DNA of 53,206 nt from Gemmatimonadota bacterium (GTDB lineage: Bacteria > 4572-55 > J002). The DNA is taken from contig RFFQ01000185.1 in assembly GCA_003697105.1 (NCBI GenBank), positions 1 to 53,206 of the forward strand, written 5' to 3'. This document shows, piece by piece, positions 18,082 to 27,500 of the stretch (position 1 is the stretch's first letter; every line of letters begins with the position of its first letter). The position numbers and the translations under genes were made by a program. The notes under the pieces were generated by a model. It was given only the letters and a program-made list of their open reading frames with translations, had not been told where the DNA came from and made no database searches.

Positions 18082-19811
18082 GAGGTAAGGTGGCTGATGA
18101 TGCTGGCTTGTAATTGCCGGTGTAAGGCGACATTTTCCGCACGTGTGGTGCGGACTTCGATCACGGTTGATTGTCCCTGTTTTAGGGCGTTTTGGTAGCA
18201 GGTGATAAATTCCGGCCGGGTGCGGGGGTGTTGGTAGCGTAAGCCGAAATTTTCACTAACGTGCCGGAACGTCAGGTGGTGGGGTGTTCCAAAATAGGGT
18301 TCAAACACGTCGGGATGGTTCGCGATGGGCAAAAAGGAGAAAATACCTCCGCCCTGATTATTGATTAAGATAATGATCACGGGTTGGCGCAACCGGTCGA
18401 TCAAACTGAGTGAATTTAGGTCATGCAAAAATGCCAAATCTCCTGTGATCAGCGTCACCGGCGCCTCCAAACCGGCGGAGAATCCGGTGGCGCTGGCGAT
18501 TGTCCCATCGATGCCGCTTGCACCGCGGTTTGCGGCAATTCGCACCGGAACACCATCCGTGGTGGCGTACATGTCGAGGTCACGGATGGGCATGGAACTG
18601 CTCACAAACAGCCCGTGTCCGGCAGGTATATACCGGCTGATAAGATGCGCTACCATAATTTCATTGAGGGATTCCTGATTTGCCACAAATTGATCTAGAA
18701 TCACTTTTACTCGCTCTGATTGGGTTTTCCAGTGGGATGAGTCGTTTTGGGGCGCGATTCTTGAGATGATATGTTCGCAAAATGCGATCAGATCACACTC
18801 GATCCGGTGCGTGACGTGGTGGGTGGGATCGTGGCGGAAGGGGTGGGGTTTCACCACGATCCGGTGTTGGGGTGGTGACGCCTCCAAAAATTGCGCCAAT
18901 CGCTTGGAGGTGAATTCACCTCCCAGATGTAAAACGAGATCGGGTGGGGGTTGCTCGATGAGTAATTGTTGATCCACATAGGGTATGATATGCTCCGAAC
19001 GAACACCCCATCGCAATCCGGAAAGCACATCGACAACAGCCGGCAGACGGAGATGCTCGATCAATGTTAAGACGGCTTTTTGTTCGTCTGGTTTGGAGAG
19101 CCGCCCGACGATAATCAACGGCTGTTTGGCATTACAAATGTGTGCGCTAACCGCACACTGTGGTGCCTCGGGGGGCACCATTTGGGGCGGATCATAGCGT
19201 GTGTACGGGGTAGTTGTGGATTGCCAGCGGGTTAAGCCCTCAAGGTACGCGGCGGGAACGGGTTCGGTTTGGGGGGCAAGTGGTTCGCGGAACATGCAAT
19301 TCAGATGCACCGGTCCTGCCGGCGGTCGATGGGCACGGTACACCGCTTGGTCAATGGTGGTTAACACCATTTGCGGGGGGATGTGGATGTCTGGGCAGGG
19401 TAAATCAAACTGCCAGCGCACTCGATCACCAAACATTGCTGGTTGGCGGATGGTCTGGTTCGCCCCCGTTTCGCGCAATTCGGGAGGGCGATCGGCGGAG
19501 AAAATCAATAAGGGTACGGTATCCACATCTGCTTCCACCACGGCCGGCAGGTAGTTTGCCGCAGCAGTACCGGAGGTGCAGATCAACACCGCAGATGTTC
19601 CGGTGGCACGGGCATATCCCAAGGCATGGAACGCCGCGGATCGTTCATCATAAGCGAGAATTGCGGTGGTGTGCGGATGTTTGGCAACCGCTACCGTCAA
19701 CGGCGTGGAACGCGATCCCGGCGAAATACAAAAGTACCGGATTCCCGTACGGAGCAGCTCTTCCACCAGCAGAGAAGCCCAGACTGTATTGAAAGAGGTG
19801 GTATCAATCAT
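18078..19811 (-). CDS. menD: SEPHCHC synthase MenD
   Basis: A 577-residue thiamine-diphosphate enzyme that joins 2-oxoglutarate and isochorismate in menaquinone synthesis. The N-terminal domain has CISPGSRSTPL and the DERSAAFHALG segment with the glutamate that activates ThDP, then ICTSGTAAANYLPA. The C-terminal ThDP/Mg site is TGDLAFLHDLNSL...INNQGGGIFSFLP. The ATG at 19811 matches the family N-terminus and has a GGGATG-type site; an in-frame TTG at 19850 overlaps the upstream hairpin and is unlikely. It is followed directly by menH. Presence of MenD implies the classical menaquinone route, not the futalosine one. Confidence 0.94.
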   Translation of the reverse strand: MIDTTSFNTVWASLLVEELLRTGIRYFCISPGSRSTPLTVAVAKHPHTTAILAYDERSAAFHALGYARATGTSAVLICTSGTAAANYLPAVVEADVDTVPLLIFSADRPPELRETGANQTIRQPAMFGDRVRWQFDLPCPDIHIPPQMVLTTIDQAVYRAHRPPAGPVHLNCMFREPLAPQTEPVPAAYLEGLTRWQSTTTPYTRYDPPQMVPPEAPQCAVSAHICNAKQPLIIVGRLSKPDEQKAVLTLIEHLRLPAVVDVLSGLRWGVRSEHIIPYVDQQLLIEQPPPDLVLHLGGEFTSKRLAQFLEASPPQHRIVVKPHPFRHDPTHHVTHRIECDLIAFCEHIISRIAPQNDSSHWKTQSERVKVILDQFVANQESLNEIMVAHLISRYIPAGHGLFVSSSMPIRDLDMYATTDGVPVRIAANRGASGIDGTIASATGFSAGLEAPVTLITGDLAFLHDLNSLSLIDRLRQPVIIILINNQGGGIFSFLPIANHPDVFEPYFGTPHHLTFRHVSENFGLRYQHPRTRPEFITCYQNALKQGQSTVIEVRTTRAENVALHRQLQASIISHLTS

Positions 19812-19841
19812 TTTCACATCCCATTTGACCGAGTATGGAAA

Positions 19842-19888
19842 CACCGCCAAGAGAACGTTGGGGGATGCTCTTGGCGGTGCGGGTTTTT
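19842..19888. terminator. Strong inverted repeat between kgd and menD
   Basis: A 12-bp perfect stem, CACCGCCAAGAG (19842-19853) with CTCTTGGCGGTG (19868-19879). The T run (TTTTT) follows on the + side, while only TTT follows on the minus side. It lies between the kgd stop and menD on the minus strand, so it probably attenuates kgd read-through into men. Confidence 0.65.
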
Positions 19889-19909
19889 GTGGTTGGGATT
19901 ATTTTGGAT

Positions 19910-22900
19910 TTAGGCAAATGCTTCTTCCACCACGCGGCGTTGTTCCACCTCGTGTACGCGATGGCTGCCACTTGCCGGGCTGCCGCTGGGTAGCCGCCCA
20001 ACATATTTTAAGGTGTGATAATCCCACAATACTTTATCTTTTTGCACGTTATGACCATAAAATTTGGAGAAGATATAGGTCCATGCGCCCATGTTCCGCG
20101 GTTCTTCCTGCACCCACCGGATGTCGCTCGCTTGGGGGTATTTGCGGAAGATGCTCTGTACATATTTGTGGGGGAAGGGGTATAACTGCTCTAAGCGAAC
20201 AATCGCCGTATCGGTGATCTTATTTTCCTCACGATAATGGAGTAGTTCATAGGCGATTTTACCCGTGCAAAATAGAATCCGGGTCGGGTTTTCCGGTGGA
20301 TTCGGATCATCAAGCACCAATTTAAATCGTCCATTGGTGAACTCGGCGGCAGTGGACTTTGCATCGGGGGCTCGTAACAAACTTTTGGGAGTAAAAATCA
20401 CTTGAGGGCGCTTGACTGCCAGATGGGCTTGGCGGCGTAACGCATGGAAGTGTTGCGCTGCGGTTGTCGGCACAATGATGCGCATATTGGATTCCGCACA
20501 GAGCGTTAAGAAGCGTTCGATGCGGGCACTGGAATGCTCCGGACCCTGTCCTTCATAGCCGTGTGGGAGCATCAACACCAATCCGCTGGTCTGTCCCCAT
20601 TTATCTTCTGAGGAGGAGATAAATTGATCGATAATGATTTGCGCCCCGTTCATAAAGTCACCGAATTGGGCTTCCCAGATGGTCAATGAATTTTCGCGCA
20701 CCATGGCATATCCATACTCAAACCCCATGACGGCATATTCACTGAGGGAACTATCATAGGGCATAAAGACCGATTGTTTGCCGGGGATAATATGATTAAG
20801 TGGGTTATAAATCTCTTCGGTTTCATAATCGATCAGAATCGCGTGGCGTTGGCTGAACGTTCCGCGCCGGGAATCTTGCCCGGAGAGGCGAACCGGTGTC
20901 CCCTCTAGCACGAGCGAACCAAACGCCAGCAATTCTCCCATTGCCCAATCAACGGCATCTTTGGCGAGCATTTCACTGCGGTTTTTAAGGAGTCGTATCA
21001 ATTTGGGGTGAATGGTGAAGCCCTCCGGTACGGTACTCAAAGCACGGCTAATTTCGTCTAAAATGGGGCGGGCAACGCCGGTTTCGATCTCGGGGTCGAG
21101 TTGCTCCGGTGGTGTTTCTTCTTGCGGCACAGAAACCGGTTGTGGCTCCACTTTTTGGGTCTCTTCAAATGCGTCTCCCAAAATTTGCTTAAACTCGTTG
21201 GTTACCTTCTGGATTTCCTCCGGTTTAATATTGTGGCGCTTAACCAGTTGCTCCATGTAAATTTCACGAATGGAGGGCATTTGCCGAATTTTAGAATACA
21301 TTTTAGGCTGGGTATAGCTGGGTTCGTCACTTTCATTGTGCCCGTAACGGCGGTAACAGAGCAGATCGATGACCACATCCTTGCCAAACTCCTGGCGGAA
21401 ATCGAGGGCAAGTTCAATCACCCGGATGCAGGCTTCGGGGTCATTGGCATTCACATGGAAGATCGGTGCTTGTACCATTTTGGCGACATCGGTGGCGTAC
21501 ACACTGGATCGCGAGTCTTTGGGTCCGGTGGTGAAACCGATGCCATTGTTGATGACAATGTGAATCGTTCCGCCGGTATGGTAGCCTAGTAACGCACTCA
21601 GGTTGAATGTTTCTGCCACCACTCCTTGACCGGCAAAGGCGGAATCCCCGTGTACGAGCACCGGTAGGACAATTTTCCGGTTGGTACGGTGTCCCGCAAC
21701 GGTGCGCATATCCTGTTTGGCACGTGTCATGCCTTCGGCGACTGGGTCCACCGCTTCCAAATGGCTTGGATTCGCAGAAAGGGTCACTTCTAGCGTACCG
21801 CGCCCATCACGATGATGGTGGACACCTTTTGCTCCGAGGTGGTATTTCACATCTCCGGAACCTTGCGGCAAACTGGGGTCTATATCACCTTCAAATTCGC
21901 GGAAAATCTTAGCGTACGGTTTTTCCATGATATTTGCCAGCACATTGAGCCGTCCCCGGTGTGCCATGCCGATCACCGCTTCGACGATACGGTGGGTCTC
22001 GATAGCCCGGTCAAATAGTGCATCCAACATGGGGATGATCGTTTCCGCACCTTCCGCACTAAACCGCTTGTGACCGATATATTTGGTTTGTAGAAATTGT
22101 TCAAATGCTTCTGCCGCATTGAGCCGGTTTAAAATGCGCATCCGTTTGGCGTGATTGAACAGTTTGTTTATATCAATACCTTCCACGCGGTTCTGAATCC
22201 ATTGTTTTTGGACGGGGTCTTGGATGTGCATATACTCGATCCCGATTGTCTGGCAGTAAGCATCCCGTAAAATATCCAGCACGTCGCGCAGGGTTGCCTT
22301 GTTTTTGCCTGCCAAGCCCGCTACATGGAATGTTCGGTCATAATCCCAGACGGAAAGCTGATAATATTCCGGGTCAAGCTCCACATGGGAAGGTACTTCC
22401 GAGCGGATGGGGTCCAAATTGGCGATCAAATGGCCGCGCACCCGGTACATGTTGATTAACTGATAAACTTTGACCGATTTTTCAATGATCTCATCCGTGC
22501 CCTCCAGCATCGGATTGATGTCGCGCGTCAGTTTGAGGGGCTTAAAGGGGATTTTAAGGCTCTCAAAAATATCATCATAGAAATCATAATCCCCATTGAG
22601 ATACAGGTGGACAAAACGCAGGAATTGGCCACTTTCTGCCCCTTGAATCACGCGGTGATCGTATGTACTGCTGATTGTCATCACTTTGCTGACACCCAAC
22701 CGCGCCAACGTTTGCAAGTCCGCCGATTGGTATTCCGCCGGATAATCGATGGCGCCGGTGGCAACGATTAAGCCTTGTCCGACCATCAACCGTGGTGCGG
22801 AATGGTAGGTGCCAATTGTGCCTGTATTGGTTAAAGTGAGGGTGGTTCCACTAAAATCATCCGGTGAGATGGTGTTATTGCGCACTTTTTGAATCAGTTC

Positions 22901-23506
22901 GTTATAAGCGACGACAAACTCGCGAAAACTTTTCCGGTCAGCCGCTTTGATATTCGGTACCAAGAGGGTGCGTCCACCTTTGCGCTCCACATCCACTGCC
23001 AGACCAAAATTGATCTGTGCCGGTTCGATGCGGTACATTTTTCCGGCGACTTCCGTGAAGGCGTATGTCATGGCGGGGACTTGTTTCAGTGCTTTGAGGA
23101 TCGCCCAAGCAATCACATGCGTAAAACTAATTTTTGGTTGGTTGTGTGCGACTTGGTAACGGTTGATGATTCGCCGATTTTCTTCCAACAGCCGCACGGG
23201 GATGACCCGGGTAGAGGTTGCCGTAGGGATGGACAGACTGCGTTCCATGTTCTCCACAATGCGCACCGCGCCCCCTTTTAAGGGCTTGGCACCCGGAGGG
23301 AGATCATCTGAAGATGATTTCTGGCTGGCGGATGTGGTATCCGCTAGGGGAGGTTTGGGTTTACCGAAACTTTTCCCGTTGGTCGAAAAAAATTCCCGCC
23401 AGTTTTCATCCACCGCGTTGGGATTTTCTTGAAACTGGCGGTACATCTCTTCAATTAGCCATGAATTGGCACCGGAAAACGGCAATGCTTCTCCTTTTTG
23501 AGCCAT
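19910..23506 (-). CDS. kgd: Fused E2-E1 2-oxoglutarate dehydrogenase / decarboxylase (Kgd type)
   Basis: A single 1198-residue polypeptide combining two TCA-cycle activities, as in mycobacterial Kgd. A short E1-type N-terminal helix (LIEEMYRQFQENPNAVDENWREFF) is followed by a Ser/Pro-rich linker (about 50-80). The dihydrolipoyl succinyltransferase-like catalytic domain (about 85-330) ends at DHRVIQGAESG with H284. A complete ThDP-dependent E1 (about 340-1198) has HGDSAFAGQGVVAE at about 619-632, then INNGIGFTT. There is no lipoyl domain, so lipoyl groups would have to come from another protein. A good promoter lies 75 bp upstream. Odd features: it stands alone, without lpd or a separate sucB. 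Confidence 0.93.
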   Translation of the reverse strand: MAQKGEALPFSGANSWLIEEMYRQFQENPNAVDENWREFFSTNGKSFGKPKPPLADTTSASQKSSSDDLPPGAKPLKGGAVRIVENMERSLSIPTATSTRVIPVRLLEENRRIINRYQVAHNQPKISFTHVIAWAILKALKQVPAMTYAFTEVAGKMYRIEPAQINFGLAVDVERKGGRTLLVPNIKAADRKSFREFVVAYNELIQKVRNNTISPDDFSGTTLTLTNTGTIGTYHSAPRLMVGQGLIVATGAIDYPAEYQSADLQTLARLGVSKVMTISSTYDHRVIQGAESGQFLRFVHLYLNGDYDFYDDIFESLKIPFKPLKLTRDINPMLEGTDEIIEKSVKVYQLINMYRVRGHLIANLDPIRSEVPSHVELDPEYYQLSVWDYDRTFHVAGLAGKNKATLRDVLDILRDAYCQTIGIEYMHIQDPVQKQWIQNRVEGIDINKLFNHAKRMRILNRLNAAEAFEQFLQTKYIGHKRFSAEGAETIIPMLDALFDRAIETHRIVEAVIGMAHRGRLNVLANIMEKPYAKIFREFEGDIDPSLPQGSGDVKYHLGAKGVHHHRDGRGTLEVTLSANPSHLEAVDPVAEGMTRAKQDMRTVAGHRTNRKIVLPVLVHGDSAFAGQGVVAETFNLSALLGYHTGGTIHIVINNGIGFTTGPKDSRSSVYATDVAKMVQAPIFHVNANDPEACIRVIELALDFRQEFGKDVVIDLLCYRRYGHNESDEPSYTQPKMYSKIRQMPSIREIYMEQLVKRHNIKPEEIQKVTNEFKQILGDAFEETQKVEPQPVSVPQEETPPEQLDPEIETGVARPILDEISRALSTVPEGFTIHPKLIRLLKNRSEMLAKDAVDWAMGELLAFGSLVLEGTPVRLSGQDSRRGTFSQRHAILIDYETEEIYNPLNHIIPGKQSVFMPYDSSLSEYAVMGFEYGYAMVRENSLTIWEAQFGDFMNGAQIIIDQFISSSEDKWGQTSGLVLMLPHGYEGQGPEHSSARIERFLTLCAESNMRIIVPTTAAQHFHALRRQAHLAVKRPQVIFTPKSLLRAPDAKSTAAEFTNGRFKLVLDDPNPPENPTRILFCTGKIAYELLHYREENKITDTAIVRLEQLYPFPHKYVQSIFRKYPQASDIRWVQEEPRNMGAWTYIFSKFYGHNVQKDKVLWDYHTLKYVGRLPSGSPASGSHRVHEVEQRRVVEEAFA

Positions 23507-23580
23507 GATGCTACTCTCTATTCAATTGAAAATGGGAAATTCAGAACAGACGGTCGTTCTATGGTTCGGATTGATCTGTG

Positions 23581-23609
23581 AGTATATGCCGATCCACCCG
23601 AAATGGCAA
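23581..23609 (-). promoter_or_regulatory. Promoter of kgd
   Basis: On the minus strand TTGCCA (23609-23604), a 17-bp spacer and TATACT (23586-23581); both hexamers match 5 of 6 consensus positions. It is 75 bp upstream of the kgd start codon. Confidence 0.75.
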
Positions 23610-23670
23610 GGGAAAATTCAGTTAGGTGGGGGATGGTATATCAGGTTTGTTCTTTATAAATGGTGAAACA

Positions 23671-23703
23671 TAAAAAACCCTAAGTAAGGATTTACTTAGG
23701 GTT
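23671..23703 (-). terminator. Terminator of the tRNA operon
   Basis: The stem AACCCTAAGTAA (23676-23687) / TTACTTAGGGTT (23692-23703) is followed on the minus strand by a run of T. It lies just downstream of tRNA-Thr and ends the leftward tRNA transcript. Confidence 0.87.
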
Positions 23704-23713
23704 ATATCTTTTC

Positions 23714-23789
23714 TGGAGCCGATGAGCGGACTCGAACCGCTGACCTATTCATTACGAGTGAATTGCTCTACCAACTGAGCTACATCGGC
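23714..23789 (-). tRNA. tRNA-Thr (CGT)
   Basis: Acceptor GCCGATG/CATCGGC, anticodon stem ATTCA/TGAAT, loop CTCGTAA with anticodon CGT; CCA is encoded. It is the last of four tandem tRNAs on the minus strand. Confidence 0.95.
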
Positions 23790-23805
23790 AGTTGACTTGC
23801 CCGAT

Positions 23806-23881
23806 TGGTGGCCCGGACCGGAATCGAACCAGTGACACAGGGATTTTCAGTCCCCTGCTCTACCTACTGAGCTACCGGGCC
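23806..23881 (-). tRNA. tRNA-Phe (GAA)
   Basis: Acceptor GGCCCGG/CCGGGCC, anticodon stem GGGGA/TCCCT, loop CTGAAAA with anticodon GAA; discriminator A and encoded CCA. Confidence 0.95.
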
Positions 23882-23896
23882 CCAAAGGCAAAAAAA

Positions 23897-23973
23897 TGGC
23901 GGGGTCGACGAGACTCGAACTCGCGGCCTCTTGCGTGACAGGCAAGCGTTCTAACCAACTGAACTACGACCCC
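23897..23973 (-). tRNA. tRNA-Asp (GTC)
   Basis: Acceptor GGGGTCG/CGACCCC, anticodon stem CTTGC/GCAAG, loop CTGTCAC with anticodon GTC; discriminator G, as expected for tRNA-Asp, and encoded CCA. Confidence 0.95.
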
Positions 23974-23993
23974 GCTAAATTTTCACGGTAAGC

Positions 23994-24070
23994 TGGTGGG
24001 CGATAGAGGGCTTGAACCTCTGACCCCCTGCTTGTAAGGCAGGTGCTCTGCCCAACTGAGCTAATCGCCC
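23994..24070 (-). tRNA. tRNA-Val (TAC)
   Basis: Acceptor GGGCGAT/ATCGCCC, anticodon stem CCTGC/GCAGG, loop CTTACAA with anticodon TAC; discriminator A and encoded CCA. It lies only 21 bp after the stop of the small membrane protein at 24092, separated by a short hairpin (GATTTC/GAAATC). Confidence 0.95.
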
Positions 24071-24091
24071 GATTTCAAAGAAATCGTGTCT

Positions 24092-24340
24092 TTACTCTTT
24101 ATCTTTATATAAAATCGCCAGCGGCAATAACCCGCAATAACCACCGACTAAAAGTATGGGTGAGACGTACATCGCTAAAAATCCATCCCGCGATGAGCCT
24201 AAAAAGATAAACCCAATTGTGATGACAATTAACCCGGCAACCAGATACAGGATGTTTTGCTTACCAAATAACATCTCCACATTTTGGTCTGTCTGCATCC
24301 GGCGCGAACGCCGTTTGGTTTGCCGCTGTTGTCGAGCCAT
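24092..24340 (-). CDS. Small two-helix membrane protein (DUF3098-like)
   Basis: An 82-residue protein: a strongly basic N-terminus (ARQQRQTKRRSRRM), the segment LFGKQNILYLVAGLIVITIGFIFLG forming helix one, a short loop, then helix two (VSPILLVGGYCGLLPLAILY). The LFGKxNYxxLxxGxxxIxxGFxxL pattern resembles DUF3098, a small family of unknown role, but the match is by eye only. The ATG at 24340 has AAGG six bases upstream, which decides it over the GTG at 24346. It sits between a strong promoter and four tRNA genes in the same direction, so the mRNA and tRNAs are probably one primary transcript. Confidence 0.78.
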   Translation of the reverse strand: MARQQRQTKRRSRRMQTDQNVEMLFGKQNILYLVAGLIVITIGFIFLGSSRDGFLAMYVSPILLVGGYCGLLPLAILYKDKE

Positions 24341-24381
24341 AATCACCTTACAAATTTGAGTTGTCGTTTTAGGTGGTGCGG

Positions 24382-24410
24382 AATATAGTAGCCTGTGTAA
24401 TAAAAGTCAA
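24382..24410 (-). promoter_or_regulatory. Promoter of the membrane protein-tRNA operon
   Basis: On the minus strand TTGACT (24410-24405), a 17-bp spacer and TATATT (24387-24382). It is divergent from the promoter of the large ATPase gene. Confidence 0.8.
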
Positions 24411-24489
24411 GAGAAAAGTTTTGCTTGAACGCCGATTTTTTCAATCCCGCGGTATCGTAGTGAGAACAAGGGTTTTCTCAAAATAAATA

Positions 24490-24518
24490 TTGACACCTTT
24501 TAACATCTCTGGTAAGAT
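24490..24518 (+). promoter_or_regulatory. Promoter of the STAND-like ATPase gene
   Basis: Consensus -35 TTGACA (24490-24495), a 17-bp spacer and -10 TAAGAT (24513-24518, 4 of 6). It leads into a leader of about 65 bases and a very strong AAGGAGGAGG ribosome site at 24577-24586. Confidence 0.65.
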
Positions 24519-24588
24519 CAATAAGGACTATGTTTGGATTTTCGTGTTGGTTATAGGATCGATTTTGTTAGCTTTTAAGGAGGAGGCA

Positions 24589-27500
24589 ATGTCCAACCTT
24601 GTGAATCCGTATGTCACCGGAACACCGTTGACTTCGGAAAATGCGTTTTATGGGCGAGAAGACATTTTTCAATTTATTGAGAATGCGCTTCAAAACCCGT
24701 CCCAAAACCTAATTGTCATTTATGGGCAACGGCGCATTGGGAAGACCTCCATTTTGAACCGGTTACCTCACCGGTTGGCTGGAACCGATTGTCATGTGGT
24801 GTCCTGCTCCTTGATGGGGAAAGCACATTATTCAACGTCCCAAATTTTAGCTCATATTGCGCGGACCATTGCCGAAACCGTCGCTGGTATAGACCTTCCG
24901 GTCGAAGCATCGTTTCGACAAGAGGATTATTTTCGGCGAGAGTTTCTACCGGCAGTTTTTGACCATTTATCATCTTCTCGTTTATTGGTAACGTTTGACG
25001 AGTATGATGAGTTTGGGACAGAACCTCTCCAATTACCCAACTCTGCCTACCGCACCTTGTTTCCATATCTTCAGACTCTGCTCCAATCAGAAAAGCGGCT
25101 GGTTCTGCTTTTCGCGTTAGGGCATCGAATCGAAGAGTTGCCTCCACTCCATCACGGCTTTTTCAAATCTGCTTTAGTGAAAGTAGTACCGCGGCTTTCA
25201 CCCGATGAGGCGAGACGCTTGATCTCTCAAGCCGTTTCAGAAGTGTTTACCTACGATACCTCTGCCCTGAAATTGATCTGGAAATTGACCGCCGGACACC
25301 CCTACTTTACCCAACTAATTGGCTCGGAGGTCTTTAAGTTGGCGCAACGGGAGGGGTTGAGTATTATCAATGCCGATCACGTTCATAGCGTGCTGCCAGC
25401 GGCAATGGAAAGTGGTGAAGCGGCGCTTGCGTGGATGTGGGATGGGTTGTCCCGTTCCGAACGGATTGTGTTTTCGGCGATGGCACACGCGGCTGACGAA
25501 GATGGCGTAGCGACGCTACAGGATATTCGGAGTTCCTTAAAAACGTACCATATCCGGTTGCTGGAAACCGAGATTTCCAACGCACCGAAACACTTGACCG
25601 AAATTGGGATGTTAGAAGCCGTTTCGGAGGATACCTACCGGTTTATTGTCGAATTTTTGCGCGGTTGGGTTTTCTTCAAATACCCTCTGGAAAACATCCA
25701 CCGCAATATTGATCGCGAAAATCAGCGAGCCAACCGCTATTTTGAAAATGCACGGGAAGCCCACTTGGATGGCGAATTTGAATTGGCAATAGAAGATTAC
25801 CGGCGTGCCCTGAAAGCGAATCCGGATCATCTGGGTGCCCGATTGGGGTTGGCACAAGCACTCTATGAACTGGGGGATTACCGCGATGCCATTGTGGAGT
25901 ACAACACGGCATACCAATTAGATGCGCAGGCGGCGAAAGATGGCTTGATTTCGGCACAACTCAAATATGCCACCCAATTGGAAGGAAAGCAAAATCAAAC
26001 GGAAGCAATTGAACTGTACCATCAGGTTTTAGACATCTCACCGCACGAACGGCGCGCGATCTCGCGCTTAAGTGCCATCTGGATGAGTCAAGCACGAAGT
26101 GCGCTCTTAAATAATCATTTTGATGAGGCGATGCGCCACGCCCAGCAGGTGCTGGAAATTGATCCGGATAATCTTATCGTCCAGCAATTAATGGATGAGA
26201 TCAAAGCCCAACAGAAGCAATACCAGATTAAGCAGTTAGCCAACCAAATTGATCGCCTTCAAACCGAAAAAAATTGGGAGTCGCTCCAGAGCCTCTACCG
26301 TCAATTGATTGACTTGGAACCGGATAACCCAATTTGGAGTGAATCTTTAGCAGACGTTGAGCAAGAAATCCGGCTAGGGCAATTATATCAGGAAGCAAAA
26401 ACGGCCCATGATAACGAAGAGTGGGCACGAGCCGAGGCGCTTTGGGCTCAGTTGTACCGCGAAAAAACAACGTATGTCGGGCACGATGGTATCGAAACGG
26501 CAATTCTTTTTGCGCAAGCGATTCTCTCCCGCCGCGGAAACCTCCTTCCCAGCGGCATGTCTTCAGAACAAATTCAGGAATTGAACGCTCAGATTGCTCA
26601 ACTCGAAACTGAAAATGCCACGTTGCGGCAGGAATATAATCAAGCTCAGACCCAACTCGAGCAACTTACTCGTGAAAACCGGCATCTCAATGGTAGAATT
26701 ACGTCGCTCGAACAAACGGAACACCACCTTGCCGAACTCCAAACAACCGTGACACGGTTAACTCAAGAGCGTGACGAAGCGTTATCCAGAAAAGCGGCTG
26801 TGGAGGAACAACTTGCCGAATTAACTGCTAAAGTGGAACAATTGACCACTGAAAACGCAACCTTGACCTCGCAAACCCAGCAACGTGATGAATGGGAACT
26901 CCGCGTTCAGGAATTAGAAACCGAACTCGCCGAACGGACAACGGAGCGTGACCAGCTTCAGGCGGCAAAATTTGAATTAGAACAGCGCCTTCAAACCGCC
27001 GGTACCCAACAGCAACGCCTCGAGGAACTGACCCAAGTGCTCCAATCAGTTACGGCAGAACGCGACACCGCACAGGAACAACAACACACCTTGCAACAGC
27101 AGATTTCGGAATTACAACAAGCTCAGGAAACCGGTGTGGCTACGCAAACCCAATTAACCACCGAACTTGAAACCCTGAAAACCCGTGCCGCCCAGATGGA
27201 AGATGCGTTGAATGCCGCAATGACGGAACAAAAAGAGCTTCGCGACCAGCTTGAACAAAAAACCGCCGAATTGCAAGCACTTCAGTCCAGTTCAAATCAG
27301 GTGGCAGTCCTACAAACTCAACTTCAGGAAAAACAGACGGAAATTGATACCCTCCACCAACGTATTCTGCAGTTGCAACCGCTTCAGGCATTACTCGACC
27401 AAAAATCGCATGAAATTGAACAACTTCAAGCCGAAATCCAAGCCTTAAAAACCGCTGATGCGGAAGAAAAAACCAATTATGAAAATCAGGTGGTCTCTCT

